Virus record (IMG/VR): IMGVR_UViG_3300009400_000005 | Coordinates: 1-64,000 of that record | From: a virus | Length of the DNA stretch: 64,000 nt | Direction: 5' to 3' (one strand) | Part shown: positions 24,221-33,444 of the stretch, piece after piece | Position numbering within the stretch: position 1 is the first letter of the stretch | Layout: each line of letters starts with the position of its first letter | Program-made: the position numbers and the translations under genes | Notes under the pieces: model-generated | Seen by the model: only the letters and a program-made list of their open reading frames with translations | Databases searched by the model: none | What the model was told of the DNA's origin: nothing

Positions 24221-25519
24221 CTAGTCCTCCAGCCTTCCCGAGTTCATCTTGCTCATCGCGCCAACGTCCACGCCGGCTGCGGCGAGCTGGTCGCGCCAGC
24301 CGCCCTTGCGAGGCTGCGGCACCGTCGGCTCGTCAGCATCGACGCCGGTGGCGCCCTGGCCGTGCACGCGAGTGGGGCGTGCTTCGGCGAGCTTGAGCCG
24401 TTCGCGCTTGATGTCCTCCGCGAGGGCCTCTTCGAGGACCTTCTTGGCGGACTTCACGATTCGGCGGTCGTCACCGGCACCCTCGTACTCGGCCTGAACG
24501 TCGAGTGACGGGCGGGCGGTGACGGTACCATCGTCGGACTCTTCGAGCCCGTAACGCAGGTTGAGATCCTCAACGAACGAGGACGGAAGCTTGGAGTCGC
24601 TGATCACGTCGCGGGCGATGCGGTGAAGGTCGCGAAGCTCGACCTGGCGGCGGGGGACCATTCCGGATTCGATCAGCGTGCGGTGATCTTCGAGACGTTC
24701 CTGCACTCGGGATTCCACCAGTTCGCTCATCGTGTTCTTGAACTCGTCCGAGGCGAACACGTCAGCGAGAGTGACGGCCTTCGGCGGTTCGGGAGTGGGA
24801 GTCGGGTCGGGCACGATTTCGGTTACAGGCTCGGGTGTGGATTCGAGGAGGTGGGGGCGATGCTCGCGCATGTGGTGAAGGAGTTCCTGGTCGGGAATCT
24901 CTTCGAGCGCGTGGTCAGCATCAACATGATTCTCAGAGTAACCGGACTCCAATAGCGCAAGTACACGCCCGCCGGCGCCGGCGCTGGTGACAACGTCAAC
25001 GGATCCTTCTTCGGCGGCGTCGATACCTTCGCAGATCTCTGCGGGCTGACCGTTGTAGTTGCCGCGCTTCAGGTTCGTTGCGTACGCCTTGATCGACAGT
25101 TTCAGGCTGTTGGGCACCGATTCGATGAGTGACCGCATCAACGGGGTGGGTGACATTTTGCCCATGACGGCGCCGGGTTCGAAGCCGGTCGCGTCGTCGG
25201 TCGGTTCGATGTACGTGGGGTCGAACCACGTTTCGCGCAGTTCGCCGGCGAGCTCGCCGGGGCCGCGGGGAATGGTGCCGCGCGCTTTGCGAGCAGCGGG
25301 TGACTCGTGGTTCTCGAACATTGGCCAGCCGGTGAAAATGCCGGCGTCGCGCTCGAGTACGTCGCGGGGGTAGACGCGTCGGCCTTTGCCGCGCGCTCGG
25401 CCGGGGCGCATGACGACGGTGGTGACGGTTCCGTCGGCGTTGAACGGTCCGTCACCGTCTGACTCTTGGAGAAGTAGCGGACTGACTTCGTGAATGAGCG
25501 TGGCGGCGGTCTTAGCCAT
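24221..25519 (-). CDS. prohead protease fused to scaffold
   Basis: The first 215 residues resemble a prohead protease: VMRPGRARGKGRRVYPRDVL, the FENHES motif with a likely catalytic His, and SLKLSIKAYAT with a likely catalytic Ser. Residues about 250-432 are charged and helical (SELVESRVQERLEDHRTL; KVLEEALAEDIKRERLKL), as in a scaffold. A single protein would then build and trim the prohead. ATG at 25519 lies seven bases after a TAGCCT box. Codons within 24928-24968 belong to the exact 41-bp repeat. Confidence 0.75.
   Translation of the reverse strand: MAKTAATLIHEVSPLLLQESDGDGPFNADGTVTTVVMRPGRARGKGRRVYPRDVLERDAGIFTGWPMFENHESPAARKARGTIPRGPGELAGELRETWFDPTYIEPTDDATGFEPGAVMGKMSPTPLMRSLIESVPNSLKLSIKAYATNLKRGNYNGQPAEICEGIDAAEEGSVDVVTSAGAGGRVLALLESGYSENHVDADHALEEIPDQELLHHMREHRPHLLESTPEPVTEIVPDPTPTPEPPKAVTLADVFASDEFKNTMSELVESRVQERLEDHRTLIESGMVPRRQVELRDLHRIARDVISDSKLPSSFVEDLNLRYGLEESDDGTVTARPSLDVQAEYEGAGDDRRIVKSAKKVLEEALAEDIKRERLKLAEARPTRVHGQGATGVDADEPTVPQPRKGGWRDQLAAAGVDVGAMSKMNSGRLED
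24928..24968. repeat. exact 41-bp direct repeat, copy 2
   Basis: Identical to 18456-18496, same orientation, but here read as protease codons (VLALLESGYSENH). Seven bases after its TACTCT comes an out-of-frame ATG that opens only a short frame, so use as a promoter here is doubtful. Confidence 0.95.
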
Positions 25520-25526
25520 TGCAGTA

Positions 25527-25532
25527 AGGCTA
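25527..25532 (-). promoter_or_regulatory. TAGCCT -10 box, leaderless promoter
   Basis: TAGCCT on the minus strand, seven bases before the ATG of the protease/scaffold gene at 25519. No Shine-Dalgarno sequence is visible. Confidence 0.4.
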
Positions 25533-25536
25533 ACCG

Positions 25537-25875
25537 TTAGAACGGCGCGGCGGTCACCGTGAACGACTGGGGCGCCGATACGGCTGACACGGTGCCGGTA
25601 CCGCGCGTGTAATACTGCCACGTTCCGACGGTGTCTGTGGTCACGGTCGCGTGATACTGGCCCTGCTGGTCGCGGACGACCGCGCTGCCCGACAGGACCG
25701 TCGCGGACGGAGCGCCGGGTTTCATGACCGAGAATGTGACGGTTGTCGGATCGACCCAGTAGTTAGGGTCGCTCGCGACCAGCGCGTTGTTGGAGAACTC
25801 CGCGAGGAGGCTTACGTTGTTGCCGATGACGTAACTGTTCACCGGATCACTCGCGGTCGGTGGCGCATGAACCAA
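25537..25875 (-). CDS. small beta-rich structural protein
   Basis: The 112-residue protein reads like one Ig-like beta sandwich (SVMKPGAPSATVLSGSAVVRD; YHATVTTDTVGTWQYYTRG; SFTVTAAPF). It lies at the boundary between the surface module and the head genes. Similar short Ig-like proteins decorate capsids or tails. No membrane segment or signal peptide. Confidence 0.55.
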   Translation of the reverse strand: MVHAPPTASDPVNSYVIGNNVSLLAEFSNNALVASDPNYWVDPTTVTFSVMKPGAPSATVLSGSAVVRDQQGQYHATVTTDTVGTWQYYTRGTGTVSAVSAPQSFTVTAAPF

Positions 25876-25922
25876 TCATAAGTCGATCAGTGACGCCAAC
25901 CGCACCGTGCTGCTGATCACCG

Positions 25923-25994
25923 CTAGTGGTTGTCCACGAGGTCCGGTCCGTGAGACTCGTCGCTGGGCGTGACCTTGACGTTCGGGACGGTCAC
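25923..25994 (-). CDS. possible 23-aa peptide after lipoprotein gene
   Basis: A GTG overlaps the lipoprotein stop (GTGA) and opens a 23-codon frame ending at 25923. The overlap is like other couplings here, but the frame is short and no SD or family supports it. It may be chance. Confidence 0.25.
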   Translation of the reverse strand: MTVPNVKVTPSDESHGPDLVDNH

Positions 25995-26377
25995 CGCGAG
26001 ATCCTGATGGTCGTACCGGACGCGCGCGCTCCACCGCTCGAAGCGACGAGAAGCACCTTGAGACGCTGCCCGCGCAACCCTCGCGGAATCGTGAACACAA
26101 GCTGGCCGCGAGCCTGAGCGATGATCTGACAGGACGACTGCAGCGTGGGACAGCGCGTCCAGATGATGCTCGCCGTCGAGGGAACAAGGCCGCCGTTGAC
26201 GGTGACCTTCCCACCGACCTTGACCGTCCCGGAAATGATCGGCTGATGCGCGACCGGCACGACCAGCCGCGGCAGCGGCCGAGGCGGCTGCGGGCGCGGG
26301 GTAGCGCGCTTATGCGACGTGCCGCCACACCCCGCAACGACAAGAACAGCCGCGAGCGCCAGCAGGATACGTCTCAT
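25991..26377 (-). CDS. predicted lipoprotein, beta-rich
   Basis: The 128-residue product starts with a basic residue pair, a hydrophobic segment and the lipobox LVVAGC, so the Cys near residue 16 should be lipidated and the protein anchored outside the inner membrane. The rest is one Ig-like domain (GTVKVGGKVTVNGG; LQSSCQIIAQARGQLVFTI). The start at 26377 overlaps the stop of the beta-helix gene (ATGA). A phage lipoprotein may alter the surface of a lysogen or block superinfection; that is inference. Confidence 0.6.
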   Translation of the reverse strand: MRRILLALAAVLVVAGCGGTSHKRATPRPQPPRPLPRLVVPVAHQPIISGTVKVGGKVTVNGGLVPSTASIIWTRCPTLQSSCQIIAQARGQLVFTIPRGLRGQRLKVLLVASSGGARASGTTIRISR

Positions 26378-28707
26378 GGGGTGCCGCTCCCGTCCCACAA
26401 TCCCCAGCTCGTCAAAGAGCTATTGCCGACCGTGTAGTTATGCGCGCTCTGACTCGTATAGGTCGGGTTGACCGTCAGCGTCGAAGTGAACGTCGCTGCA
26501 CCCGGACAGCCCGAACCCAATGTGCCACCAGAATTGCTGAAGGAGTCGTTGTTGCTCACCGTCGCCGCCTGCCCGCCGCAGAACGCGAACGCGCCCGCAT
26601 AGCTGCTCCCGGCGTCTGCCGAGACGATCCCCGTTGAGTTCGAGACTACGTTGTGAGTGATCGAGCTGCCGGTCCCGCTGCTGTACAGCGACATCCCAGC
26701 TCCAACGGTGTCGATCACGTTTGAGTAGATGTTCGTGTTGCTCGGCGACGGGTATAGCTGGATGCCGTAGCCATGCGCGTTATTCCACATCCAGTTGTCG
26801 TAAATCTGACCGCTGGCGCCGTGCGAAACATAGATGTTGGGATCGAAAGCGTCGCAGGAACCGACGTCGTGAATCTTGTTGTAAGCGATGACGGTGTTGT
26901 CGCCATAGCCCGCGCCGTTGAACCCCACCCCGATGCCCTGGCCGGCCTGATTCGACGGCGCTGCCACCGAGCTGTAGATGTTGTCGTGGATGATGGTGTC
27001 GTTGCTGCCCTCCACCTCCAATGCTTGAGCACCGGCACCGCCAGGGGCGCAACTAGCGTTCTGCCCAGTGAAGCTACTCTGCGGGTAGAAGGTGTTTTTG
27101 ATGTCGATCTTCAGTCCGGTGAGCGTCACGTAATTGGCGTGATCGATGATCGTCCACCCCACTACTATGGGCGTGGTCGCAGCCCCGGGCGTGGCGGTGA
27201 GCGTAATCGGATTGCCGCTCGTGCCGCTGGCAGTCAGGTCGTTGTAGGTGGTGATCCCGCCGTAGGTGCCGGCGTTCAGGCAGCCTGTCTGACCGGCGGT
27301 CAGCGACGTTTCCAGTTTCTGCACCGTCGCGTACGGAGCGCCGCTCGTCCCAGCCGCAGCGTCAGAGCCCGACGGAGCAGCGTACTTGTTGCAGCTCGAC
27401 GCATTTGAGGTGACAGCCGGCGTGCATGACGAGTAGTCAGCCGTCGAACCGTACGCGTTCGTGGCGGTGACGATCACGTAGAGCTGAAAGCCGGTGTCGC
27501 CGGAAACCAGCGTGTAGCTATTGTTGGTCGCGCCGGTGATGCGCGTGCCTGCGCCCGGGCCGCACGGATTCTGCTCAGTCCACTGATACGAGTAGGACGT
27601 CGGCGAACCAGTCCAGGTGCCCGTCGTTGTCGTCAACGTACTGCCGACGACCGTCGAGCCGCTCACGACAGGATCCAGCGTGACGGTCGGCGGAGAACCC
27701 CCCGCAACCAGCGCGGTCACCGAACTGAACGATTGTCCGCTAGTCCCGAACGCGTTGGTCGCGGTCACGCCAACCTGAACGTAGAAGCCCACGTCGCTGC
27801 TCGTGACCGTGTACGTCGACGCGGTAGCGCCCGAGATCGCCGCGCAGCTCGTGGCAGCGGCATTGCAGTCCTGCCACACGTAGCTGTAGGACGTCGGACT
27901 GTCTGTCCACGTGCCGGTCGTAGAGGTCAGCGTGCTGCTGACCGTCGCAGCGCCCGAGACCGACGGAACGGCCGTGTTGCTGGGTGGAGGGCCCGTGACC
28001 TGTCCCGACACCGTGGAGAAAGAAAGGGCGCTCGTCCCCGACGCGTTCGTTGCCGCTACCCCTACCCGCACGTAGTTTCCGATGTCCCCGGAAACCAGCG
28101 TGTACGCGCTCAGTGTCGCGCCAGAGATGCTGGTGCAACCCGTCCCACCAGAGCCAGTACACCGCTGCCACACATAGCTGTAGGAAGTCGGCGAGCCCGT
28201 CCACGAGCCATTCGTAGCGGTCAACACGCTGCCCGAAATGGCGGTGCCCGAAACTGACGGCGCGACCGTGTTAGACGGGGCTGTCCCAGCGGTAGAGACC
28301 AGCCCCGACACGCTCGAGAACGAGAAGCCGCTCGTCCCAGATGCGTTTGACGCTGCGACCCCCACCCGGACATAGCCACCGGCATCGGCTGAAACGAGCG
28401 TGTACGTGCTGCTCGTCGCACCCGCGATACTCGAGCAGCCAGTCCCGCCGGATCCGCTGCAGCGCTGCCACACGTAGGCGAAACTGGTCGGCGAATTGGT
28501 CCACGTGCCCGTTGTCGCGGTGAACAGCTCCCCGATCGTCGGGGCTGCGAAGCTACCAAATCGTCCGCTCGAACCCGCGTGCGTATGCGTCAGTTGCGGG
28601 CGCGTTCGCGACGCTGGCCGCGTGGCCGCGAAAGCCGACCCGGCACCCCACACCAGCAAGAGTGCGGCGACACAGACGATCAGCCACCGTGAGACTTTGC
28701 CGCTCAC
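26374..28707 (-). CDS. secreted Ig-repeat and beta-helix protein
   Basis: The 777-residue protein has a signal peptide (about residues 1-27), at least four tandem Ig-like repeats up to about residue 430 with W-x-R/D-C ... YxxxxxDxGxYVRVG signatures, and a C-terminal right-handed beta-helix that begins with the YAAPSGSDAAAGTSGAPYAT motif. Such helices bind or cut polysaccharides. The repeats are of the kind common in Thermoleophilia secreted proteins. Either it is a host-surface protein made by the lysogen or a host-derived adhesin recruited to the virion; the signal peptide favours export. Confidence 0.7.
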   Translation of the reverse strand: MSGKVSRWLIVCVAALLLVWGAGSAFAATRPASRTRPQLTHTHAGSSGRFGSFAAPTIGELFTATTGTWTNSPTSFAYVWQRCSGSGGTGCSSIAGATSSTYTLVSADAGGYVRVGVAASNASGTSGFSFSSVSGLVSTAGTAPSNTVAPSVSGTAISGSVLTATNGSWTGSPTSYSYVWQRCTGSGGTGCTSISGATLSAYTLVSGDIGNYVRVGVAATNASGTSALSFSTVSGQVTGPPPSNTAVPSVSGAATVSSTLTSTTGTWTDSPTSYSYVWQDCNAAATSCAAISGATASTYTVTSSDVGFYVQVGVTATNAFGTSGQSFSSVTALVAGGSPPTVTLDPVVSGSTVVGSTLTTTTGTWTGSPTSYSYQWTEQNPCGPGAGTRITGATNNSYTLVSGDTGFQLYVIVTATNAYGSTADYSSCTPAVTSNASSCNKYAAPSGSDAAAGTSGAPYATVQKLETSLTAGQTGCLNAGTYGGITTYNDLTASGTSGNPITLTATPGAATTPIVVGWTIIDHANYVTLTGLKIDIKNTFYPQSSFTGQNASCAPGGAGAQALEVEGSNDTIIHDNIYSSVAAPSNQAGQGIGVGFNGAGYGDNTVIAYNKIHDVGSCDAFDPNIYVSHGASGQIYDNWMWNNAHGYGIQLYPSPSNTNIYSNVIDTVGAGMSLYSSGTGSSITHNVVSNSTGIVSADAGSSYAGAFAFCGGQAATVSNNDSFSNSGGTLGSGCPGAATFTSTLTVNPTYTSQSAHNYTVGNSSLTSWGLWDGSGTP

Positions 28708-28717
28708 AGTCGCCCAC

Positions 28718-29227
28718 CTAGCTTCGTAGTTCAGTCCAGCCCGCGTCAGTCACCGTGTAGTGACCGGCATCCTCTTCCACGAGGCCCTCATCCTCGAGGC
28801 GCTGCAAATGCTCGAGCACCAGTTGCGCGGACTGCGCGGTCGTAGCGCCGTCGGTGTCGAGCTTCGCGTTCTCGCCAGCAGGATGCGTCGTGTTCCGGTC
28901 ACGGACCAGCGCGTAGGTGAGCGCCGCGAGCGTGTTCCGGGGTCCAAGAGCGGTCAGGTCGACCTCGTCGGTGACATGCCCGAGGACTCGTCGTTCGACA
29001 CTGGTCCGTGGGAACTTGACCGGCGGTAGCTCGGCGCCCGGGCCGCCTCCGACCGTGACCTGAATGCCCTGCAAGGCGTCGAGGGCGGCGACAGCAGCGT
29101 CGACGGGATCGTTGCCCGCGGCATCGGCCGCGGCAGCGACCACTTCGGCGGGGTCGAGTTCGGGAGCGTTCCCGGCGGAAGGCTCGAGGTTGACGGGGGT
29201 GGTTTCGATGTTCTCGTCGTCAGCCAT
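28718..29227 (-). CDS. protein with C-terminal winged-helix-like domain
   Basis: The 169-residue protein has an acidic disordered N-terminal half and a C-terminal region (TTAQSAQLVLEHLQRLEDEG, then YTVTDAGWTEL) resembling a winged helix with a beta wing. The start shares bases with the upstream TAA (TAATG). Position among fibre genes argues for a structural role, but the fold would also suit DNA or protein binding. Function unknown. Confidence 0.5.
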   Translation of the reverse strand: MADDENIETTPVNLEPSAGNAPELDPAEVVAAAADAAGNDPVDAAVAALDALQGIQVTVGGGPGAELPPVKFPRTSVERRVLGHVTDEVDLTALGPRNTLAALTYALVRDRNTTHPAGENAKLDTDGATTAQSAQLVLEHLQRLEDEGLVEEDAGHYTVTDAGWTELRS

Positions 29228-29862
29228 TAGGAACCCGTTAGGCTCAGAGACATGGCAGCGCTGGCGACTGTCGCGGGGGTCTGAGTCTGGGAGATCACTG
29301 TGCTCGATAGCGTCCCGAACCACAGGGCGTTACCAGCGGCGGTTGTCGCGGAGTCGGCGATCATGAAGCCGAGCAAGGTGCTTGATCCCGACGTGCATGC
29401 CGCGAAGGTGATGTTTCCTGCGTTCGTCGACACAGACGGCGTGGCCGATGTGGCGGCGTTGAACCCTGAGCCCGCAATGGTCTGACGCCCGTATCCGCCG
29501 TACGTGGCTTCGACGACGGTGGCTCCGGTCGTCGTGGAAGTTGGTGCTGTGGTCGCGAGCGCGAGCGCGACGGTAGCGGGCATGGTGAACGCGGTCTTTC
29601 CGTCGATGTGGTCGATCAGGTGACTCATCCCGTACTGGGAGACGCCGGAAGTGATCGCGGTCGAGACGCCGGAGTCCACTAGGGCCTGTTGCATCTCGGC
29701 CCATCTTGTGCGCTCGAGAATACCGAGCTTCGCCACGTCCTTCAGAACGTCAACGTGCCTGGCGATCGCGGTGAGACGCTCGTCCATCCACCGCTTCCCG
29801 TATTCGGTGAGCCGTGCGGGCTCGGGTTCGAGGTAGACCGCCTGGCACTGTTCGGCTCGCAT
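29227..29862 (-). CDS. fibre-module structural protein, 211 aa
   Basis: The first 75 residues are helical (WMDERLTAIARHVDVLKDVA); the rest is a Thr/Ser/Ala-rich beta domain (VALALATTAPTSTTTGATVV; SSTLLGFMIADS) as in short phage appendage proteins. ATG at 29862 lies seven bases after TACGAT, favouring it over the ATG at 29871 that overlaps the box. The receptor or scaffold role is inferred from composition. Confidence 0.55.
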   Translation of the reverse strand: MRAEQCQAVYLEPEPARLTEYGKRWMDERLTAIARHVDVLKDVAKLGILERTRWAEMQQALVDSGVSTAITSGVSQYGMSHLIDHIDGKTAFTMPATVALALATTAPTSTTTGATVVEATYGGYGRQTIAGSGFNAATSATPSVSTNAGNITFAACTSGSSTLLGFMIADSATTAAGNALWFGTLSSTVISQTQTPATVASAAMSLSLTGS

Positions 29863-29869
29863 GACTCTC

Positions 29870-29875
29870 ATCGTA
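29870..29875 (-). promoter_or_regulatory. TACGAT -10 box, leaderless promoter
   Basis: TACGAT seven bases before the ATG at 29862 on the minus strand. The bases just upstream (GTCCGGT) match those before the box at 18463. Confidence 0.5.
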
Positions 29876-29926
29876 ACCGGACACCGAGCCCGCTAGTCAG
29901 CGTCACAGACCGGGAGAGAAACCTAT

Positions 29927-30892
29927 CTACGACACAATCCACGCGAGCTTGCCCACGTCGTGCTCTGTCAGCCACAGGAAGCCATCAATTCCCTGGACGA
30001 TCTTGTCCGGTCCCGAGGACGCGGTTGGCAACGTCACGGTGGACGTAGTCGCAGGCGAGCCGGTGGGGAACTTCACTAGCTTGTTGGAGGCGTGCTCGGA
30101 GTACCAGACGTTCCCGTTCGTGTCCGCCCATATGCCGCGAGGGCTTGCACTCGTCCCATCCGGTGCCGTCCACGTCGAAACCGTGCCCGACGGCAGGAGA
30201 AGCTGACCGTACTTGCCCGCAATCTCAGCGGTGAAATAGATGTTCCCATCGCCGCCAGGAACCACGGAAAAGGGGGCCATCCCAACCGAGAACTCGGTAA
30301 ACGTCGATGTTGCGGGGTTGAAGTACGCAACCTTGTTCGCCGAACCCAATTGTTCGGCGAACCAGAGGACCGTGTTGCCGTTGCCGTCCGGTCCGCTGTT
30401 GAGGCCGTGGCAGCCGCCCCCAGTGGTGGGACTGTTGTAAACGGTCAGCGTCACGCCAGCCGTGCTGACCTTCGCCAGATGGCTGCCGCCGTTGTTCGCG
30501 ACATACAGGTTGCCATCCGAGCCGGGTCTCACCCCGGCGATGTCGGTAATGGTCGAGACGAGATAGCTACCCAAAATCGTTCCGTCGCTCGGACGAATCT
30601 TGTAGAGCGTCTTGGTGCTGCTATCGCCGATCCAAATGTTGCCGTCAGGACCAGCGCAGACGCCGCCAAAGTTGTCTCCGACCGCACCGACAGGGTACTG
30701 ACTGATAACGCCAGCCGGTGTGACGGCGATCACGACCGGCTGGACGCCGGTGTAGTTCTCGACTCCCGCCCAGATTCGCCCGTCTGGCCCCATGCAGAGC
30801 GCTGAGACGTTCGCGCCTCCCGTCACACCCGGAATCGTGATTTCCCTGATCGTGTTAGATGGCGGCAGGCACTTGAAGGTGGCCGAGCCCAT
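29927..30892 (-). CDS. NHL / virginiamycin-B-lyase-like beta-propeller
   Basis: The 321-residue protein repeats a blade motif about every 42 residues: GPDGRIWAG, GPDGNIWIG, GSDGNLYVA, GDGNIYFT, DTNGNVWYS, GIDGFLWLT. Six or seven blades would close a propeller like Vgb or NHL proteins. Known Vgb enzymes linearise streptogramins, but most relatives are binding modules and the catalytic His could not be assigned here. With no signal peptide and fibre neighbours, a virion adhesin is more likely. Its stop side faces the promoter at 29870. Confidence 0.7.
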   Translation of the reverse strand: MGSATFKCLPPSNTIREITIPGVTGGANVSALCMGPDGRIWAGVENYTGVQPVVIAVTPAGVISQYPVGAVGDNFGGVCAGPDGNIWIGDSSTKTLYKIRPSDGTILGSYLVSTITDIAGVRPGSDGNLYVANNGGSHLAKVSTAGVTLTVYNSPTTGGGCHGLNSGPDGNGNTVLWFAEQLGSANKVAYFNPATSTFTEFSVGMAPFSVVPGGDGNIYFTAEIAGKYGQLLLPSGTVSTWTAPDGTSASPRGIWADTNGNVWYSEHASNKLVKFPTGSPATTSTVTLPTASSGPDKIVQGIDGFLWLTEHDVGKLAWIVS

Positions 30893-32145
30893 TACGTGTG
30901 AACTTGGGTTGCTCTCAGCATCGATCCGGCCTTGACTGTCAGCGACCCCGCGTCAGACGTATTCTGGGCGTACTGGAGCTGTATCGCGCCTGCCGTACCG
31001 CCACCCAGGATGACGGCGTTCAGGATGTAGCCGACATTGCCTGATGCCGGGGTGCCGAGCGGCATGGTGGTGGCCAAGGACAAGAGGTTGAAGGGGGTGA
31101 CTGTCGGGTTGGCGCCCGTCCATCCATTCTGTGCTGCTGTGGACCAGTATCCAGTGCAGCCAGCAGGGATCGTGAAACCAAACTTGATGTCCTCTGTGGT
31201 GCTTGTCGCAGTGACGATTATCCACCATTCGGCAAGCCAAATCTCTGTCGCGCTTGAGCCGATGCTGTACGCCAAGCCCGTAACGTTCGTGAGGGTCGTT
31301 GACGCGGTGAGCGCCGCCAAGTCCGCCGAGAGGACACCAAGGGTCGGACCGGTGCCAGCGCCGCTCTGATTGGCCCACTTCACGCCTGTCGTCTGGGTGC
31401 TGTCAGCAACCAGAGCCTGAGTGTCCGTGCCGACAGGAACGCGAGCCACGAGACCCGCGGCGGTTGCGACCACCAGATCGCCCTTGGTGGTGACGACGTT
31501 TCTCGCCAGCGTAGGATCATTAGACCCGACAGCAATTGGCGTGGAAGCCGACGCTGGTGCGGTAGCGAGTCGGACCGCGCCCTTGAGCGTAGTGGAGGCG
31601 TCAGGCGTATTGAGTAGCGTGACCGCCACGTTGTTGCCGGTGGAGTCCTGACATTCGATCAGCACCTCGCTGGTCGCTGACGCCGAAGCGAGGATCGGAA
31701 CGACGGTGCTATTGCCGTTGACGCTGACAGTCAGCGTCCGTCCGCCTGTTGCGTCCTGCTGAACTAGGAGCCGGGCGGTCGCACCAGCCGGATATGCCGA
31801 CAGGGTGACGGTCAGATTGGCGGTCAATAGTCCGGTCAGCCACTGCGGGGTGCCGACGACAAGCGCCAGCGACTGTGACGCGCCGAGGGAGGTTCCCGGC
31901 ACACCGGTAACGGTCGGAGCTGACGACCCTCCGCCACCACCCGCTGGGCCTGTAGCTCCTGTCGTTCCCGCCGGGCCCGTCGCCCCGGTCGGGCCCGTGG
32001 CGCCCGATGCGCCCGCGCCGGTAGGTCCGGTCGGCCCGGTAACACCGGCCGGCCCGAACGGTCCCGTAGCGCCCGTCGGGCCCATCGGGCCCGTAGCGCC
32101 CGGAGCGCCACCTCCACCGCCACCCTGTGAAATTCGGATCGTCAT
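30892..32145 (-). CDS. collagen-like tail fibre protein
   Basis: Residues about 14-70 are Gly-X-Y triplets ([19 protein letters not shown] and similar), which form a trimeric collagen-like rod. The rest is a beta-rich head with a [21 protein letters not shown] segment common in phage fibres, and a C-terminal receptor-binding-type domain of about 140 residues. It starts six bases after the end of the lyase-like gene. Confidence 0.75.
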   Translation of the reverse strand: MTIRISQGGGGGGAPGATGPMGPTGATGPFGPAGVTGPTGPTGAGASGATGPTGATGPAGTTGATGPAGGGGGSSAPTVTGVPGTSLGASQSLALVVGTPQWLTGLLTANLTVTLSAYPAGATARLLVQQDATGGRTLTVSVNGNSTVVPILASASATSEVLIECQDSTGNNVAVTLLNTPDASTTLKGAVRLATAPASASTPIAVGSNDPTLARNVVTTKGDLVVATAAGLVARVPVGTDTQALVADSTQTTGVKWANQSGAGTGPTLGVLSADLAALTASTTLTNVTGLAYSIGSSATEIWLAEWWIIVTATSTTEDIKFGFTIPAGCTGYWSTAAQNGWTGANPTVTPFNLLSLATTMPLGTPASGNVGYILNAVILGGGTAGAIQLQYAQNTSDAGSLTVKAGSMLRATQVHT

Positions 32146-32151
32146 CCGGTC

Positions 32152-33444
32152 CTAGGGGAACGTGCTTTCTACGGCAGCGAGTCCGGTGCCCTGCACGAAA
32201 TTGTCGACCTTTACCGAAAACGGCGCGGTAACCGCCTGGGTATATGACTCCAGTGCATTCAGCACGGTCGCGAGACAGCAGCCCTTATTCACGTCGTATT
32301 GCACCGTTGGGATGCCGCTGATCGACGAGCCGGCATTCCAGGTGCTCGCGCCCTTGACCTTGTAGAACGTCTGGATCGACCCGGTAGGTCCGCTCGCCCA
32401 GGTGACACCCATGACAGCCTCGTTCCACGCGCCGTTGGTCAAATGGCCGGGCGGTATCACCCACTGAAACGGGATCGTGTTAGCTCCGTTGGTTTGTCCT
32501 GGGGTCTCGTGCGTTGTGCAGCCTGGCTGCGCCGACCCGGCGGGGTTGCACGCACCGGTCTGAAGCGCGATAGCAAGGCTATTGGCGGGCGAGCCAGAGG
32601 GCTGAAGCTGCCAAGATTCAGGGCTTGCCCAGATGTAATCGGTATGCCACTCGACGAGATTGTTGCCAATGAAGTCATTGTTGGGGGTCGTGAGACCTCC
32701 CGGTGGCACGTAGAACATCATTCCCTCATACTGCGTCGTCCCTAAAGCCTGTGGCTGTGCCGGAGTGTTGGCGTCGCACGCGGTCAACGTGTAGCCAGAT
32801 GGTGTCGTCGGCAGATCGATTCTGACCGACGTTGACCCGGCCCCCGGATTGGTGGTGTCGTAGTTCCATGTCCCGCGATAGCGAGGGGGCTTGGACACCG
32901 TGCCGGTGTTCGAGCACTGCGGATTGGGGAACGGTGCCGGGGCGCTGGAGTCAAAGCCCGCCTGGAACGTGACGGCTCCCGAACTTCCCGTCACAGCACC
33001 CGTCAACGCCGAATTGGATGCCTGGGAGCGACCCCCCGCGTTAGACGCGGTGACCTGCACGCGAAGATACTTGCCGATATCGCCGGCAACGATCGAATAG
33101 CTGCTCGCGCCAGACGGCGAGCCCGCAGCCGTTGAGCATGAGGTACCGGTCGAATCGCAGTCCTGCCACAGGTAGGTGTAGCTTGTCGGAGCGCCGTTCC
33201 AACCGCCTTGGGTGGTGGCCAGCACTTCGCCGACGGTCGGCACGGCAGCCGACCCGAACTTCGCGAGCGGCTTGACAGGAAGGTAAGGACTCTGCGCCTT
33301 TACTGACAGGCGGGAGTGACCCCCGAACCCCAACACCACGGACGCTTGCGGGCCCTTGGCTGCGGTCGGGCGATGCGGATCACCACCGCCGCAGCCGACG
33401 AGCAGGACAGCGAAGACAATGACAGCAAGCGCGGTTCGTTTCAT
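32152..33444 (-). CDS. lipoprotein with Ig and polysaccharide-lyase-like domains
   Basis: An N-terminal lipobox (VLLVGC, Cys about residue 18) is followed by a linker, one Ig-like repeat (YLWQDCDSTGTSC at about 90) and a 270-residue concanavalin-like region (MMFYVPPGG; FIGNNLVEWHTDYIW; GAWNEAVMGVTWASGPTGS) resembling heparin or alginate lyase folds. The enzyme would act on surface glycans, but catalytic residues cannot be fixed from sequence alone. A lipid anchor on a phage protein between fibres is unusual. Confidence 0.6.
   Translation of the reverse strand: MKRTALAVIVFAVLLVGCGGGDPHRPTAAKGPQASVVLGFGGHSRLSVKAQSPYLPVKPLAKFGSAAVPTVGEVLATTQGGWNGAPTSYTYLWQDCDSTGTSCSTAAGSPSGASSYSIVAGDIGKYLRVQVTASNAGGRSQASNSALTGAVTGSSGAVTFQAGFDSSAPAPFPNPQCSNTGTVSKPPRYRGTWNYDTTNPGAGSTSVRIDLPTTPSGYTLTACDANTPAQPQALGTTQYEGMMFYVPPGGLTTPNNDFIGNNLVEWHTDYIWASPESWQLQPSGSPANSLAIALQTGACNPAGSAQPGCTTHETPGQTNGANTIPFQWVIPPGHLTNGAWNEAVMGVTWASGPTGSIQTFYKVKGASTWNAGSSISGIPTVQYDVNKGCCLATVLNALESYTQAVTAPFSVKVDNFVQGTGLAAVESTFP

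Noticed and set aside
24892-24927. Active leaderless promoter inside the protease gene (right 41-bp copy)
   Set aside because: The ATG after the box opens a 34-codon frame of random composition; it lies within coding sequence.
25876-26343. 155-codon minus-strand frame over the lipoprotein gene
   Set aside because: Ser/Arg-rich shadow; the lipoprotein frame has a signal peptide and lipobox.
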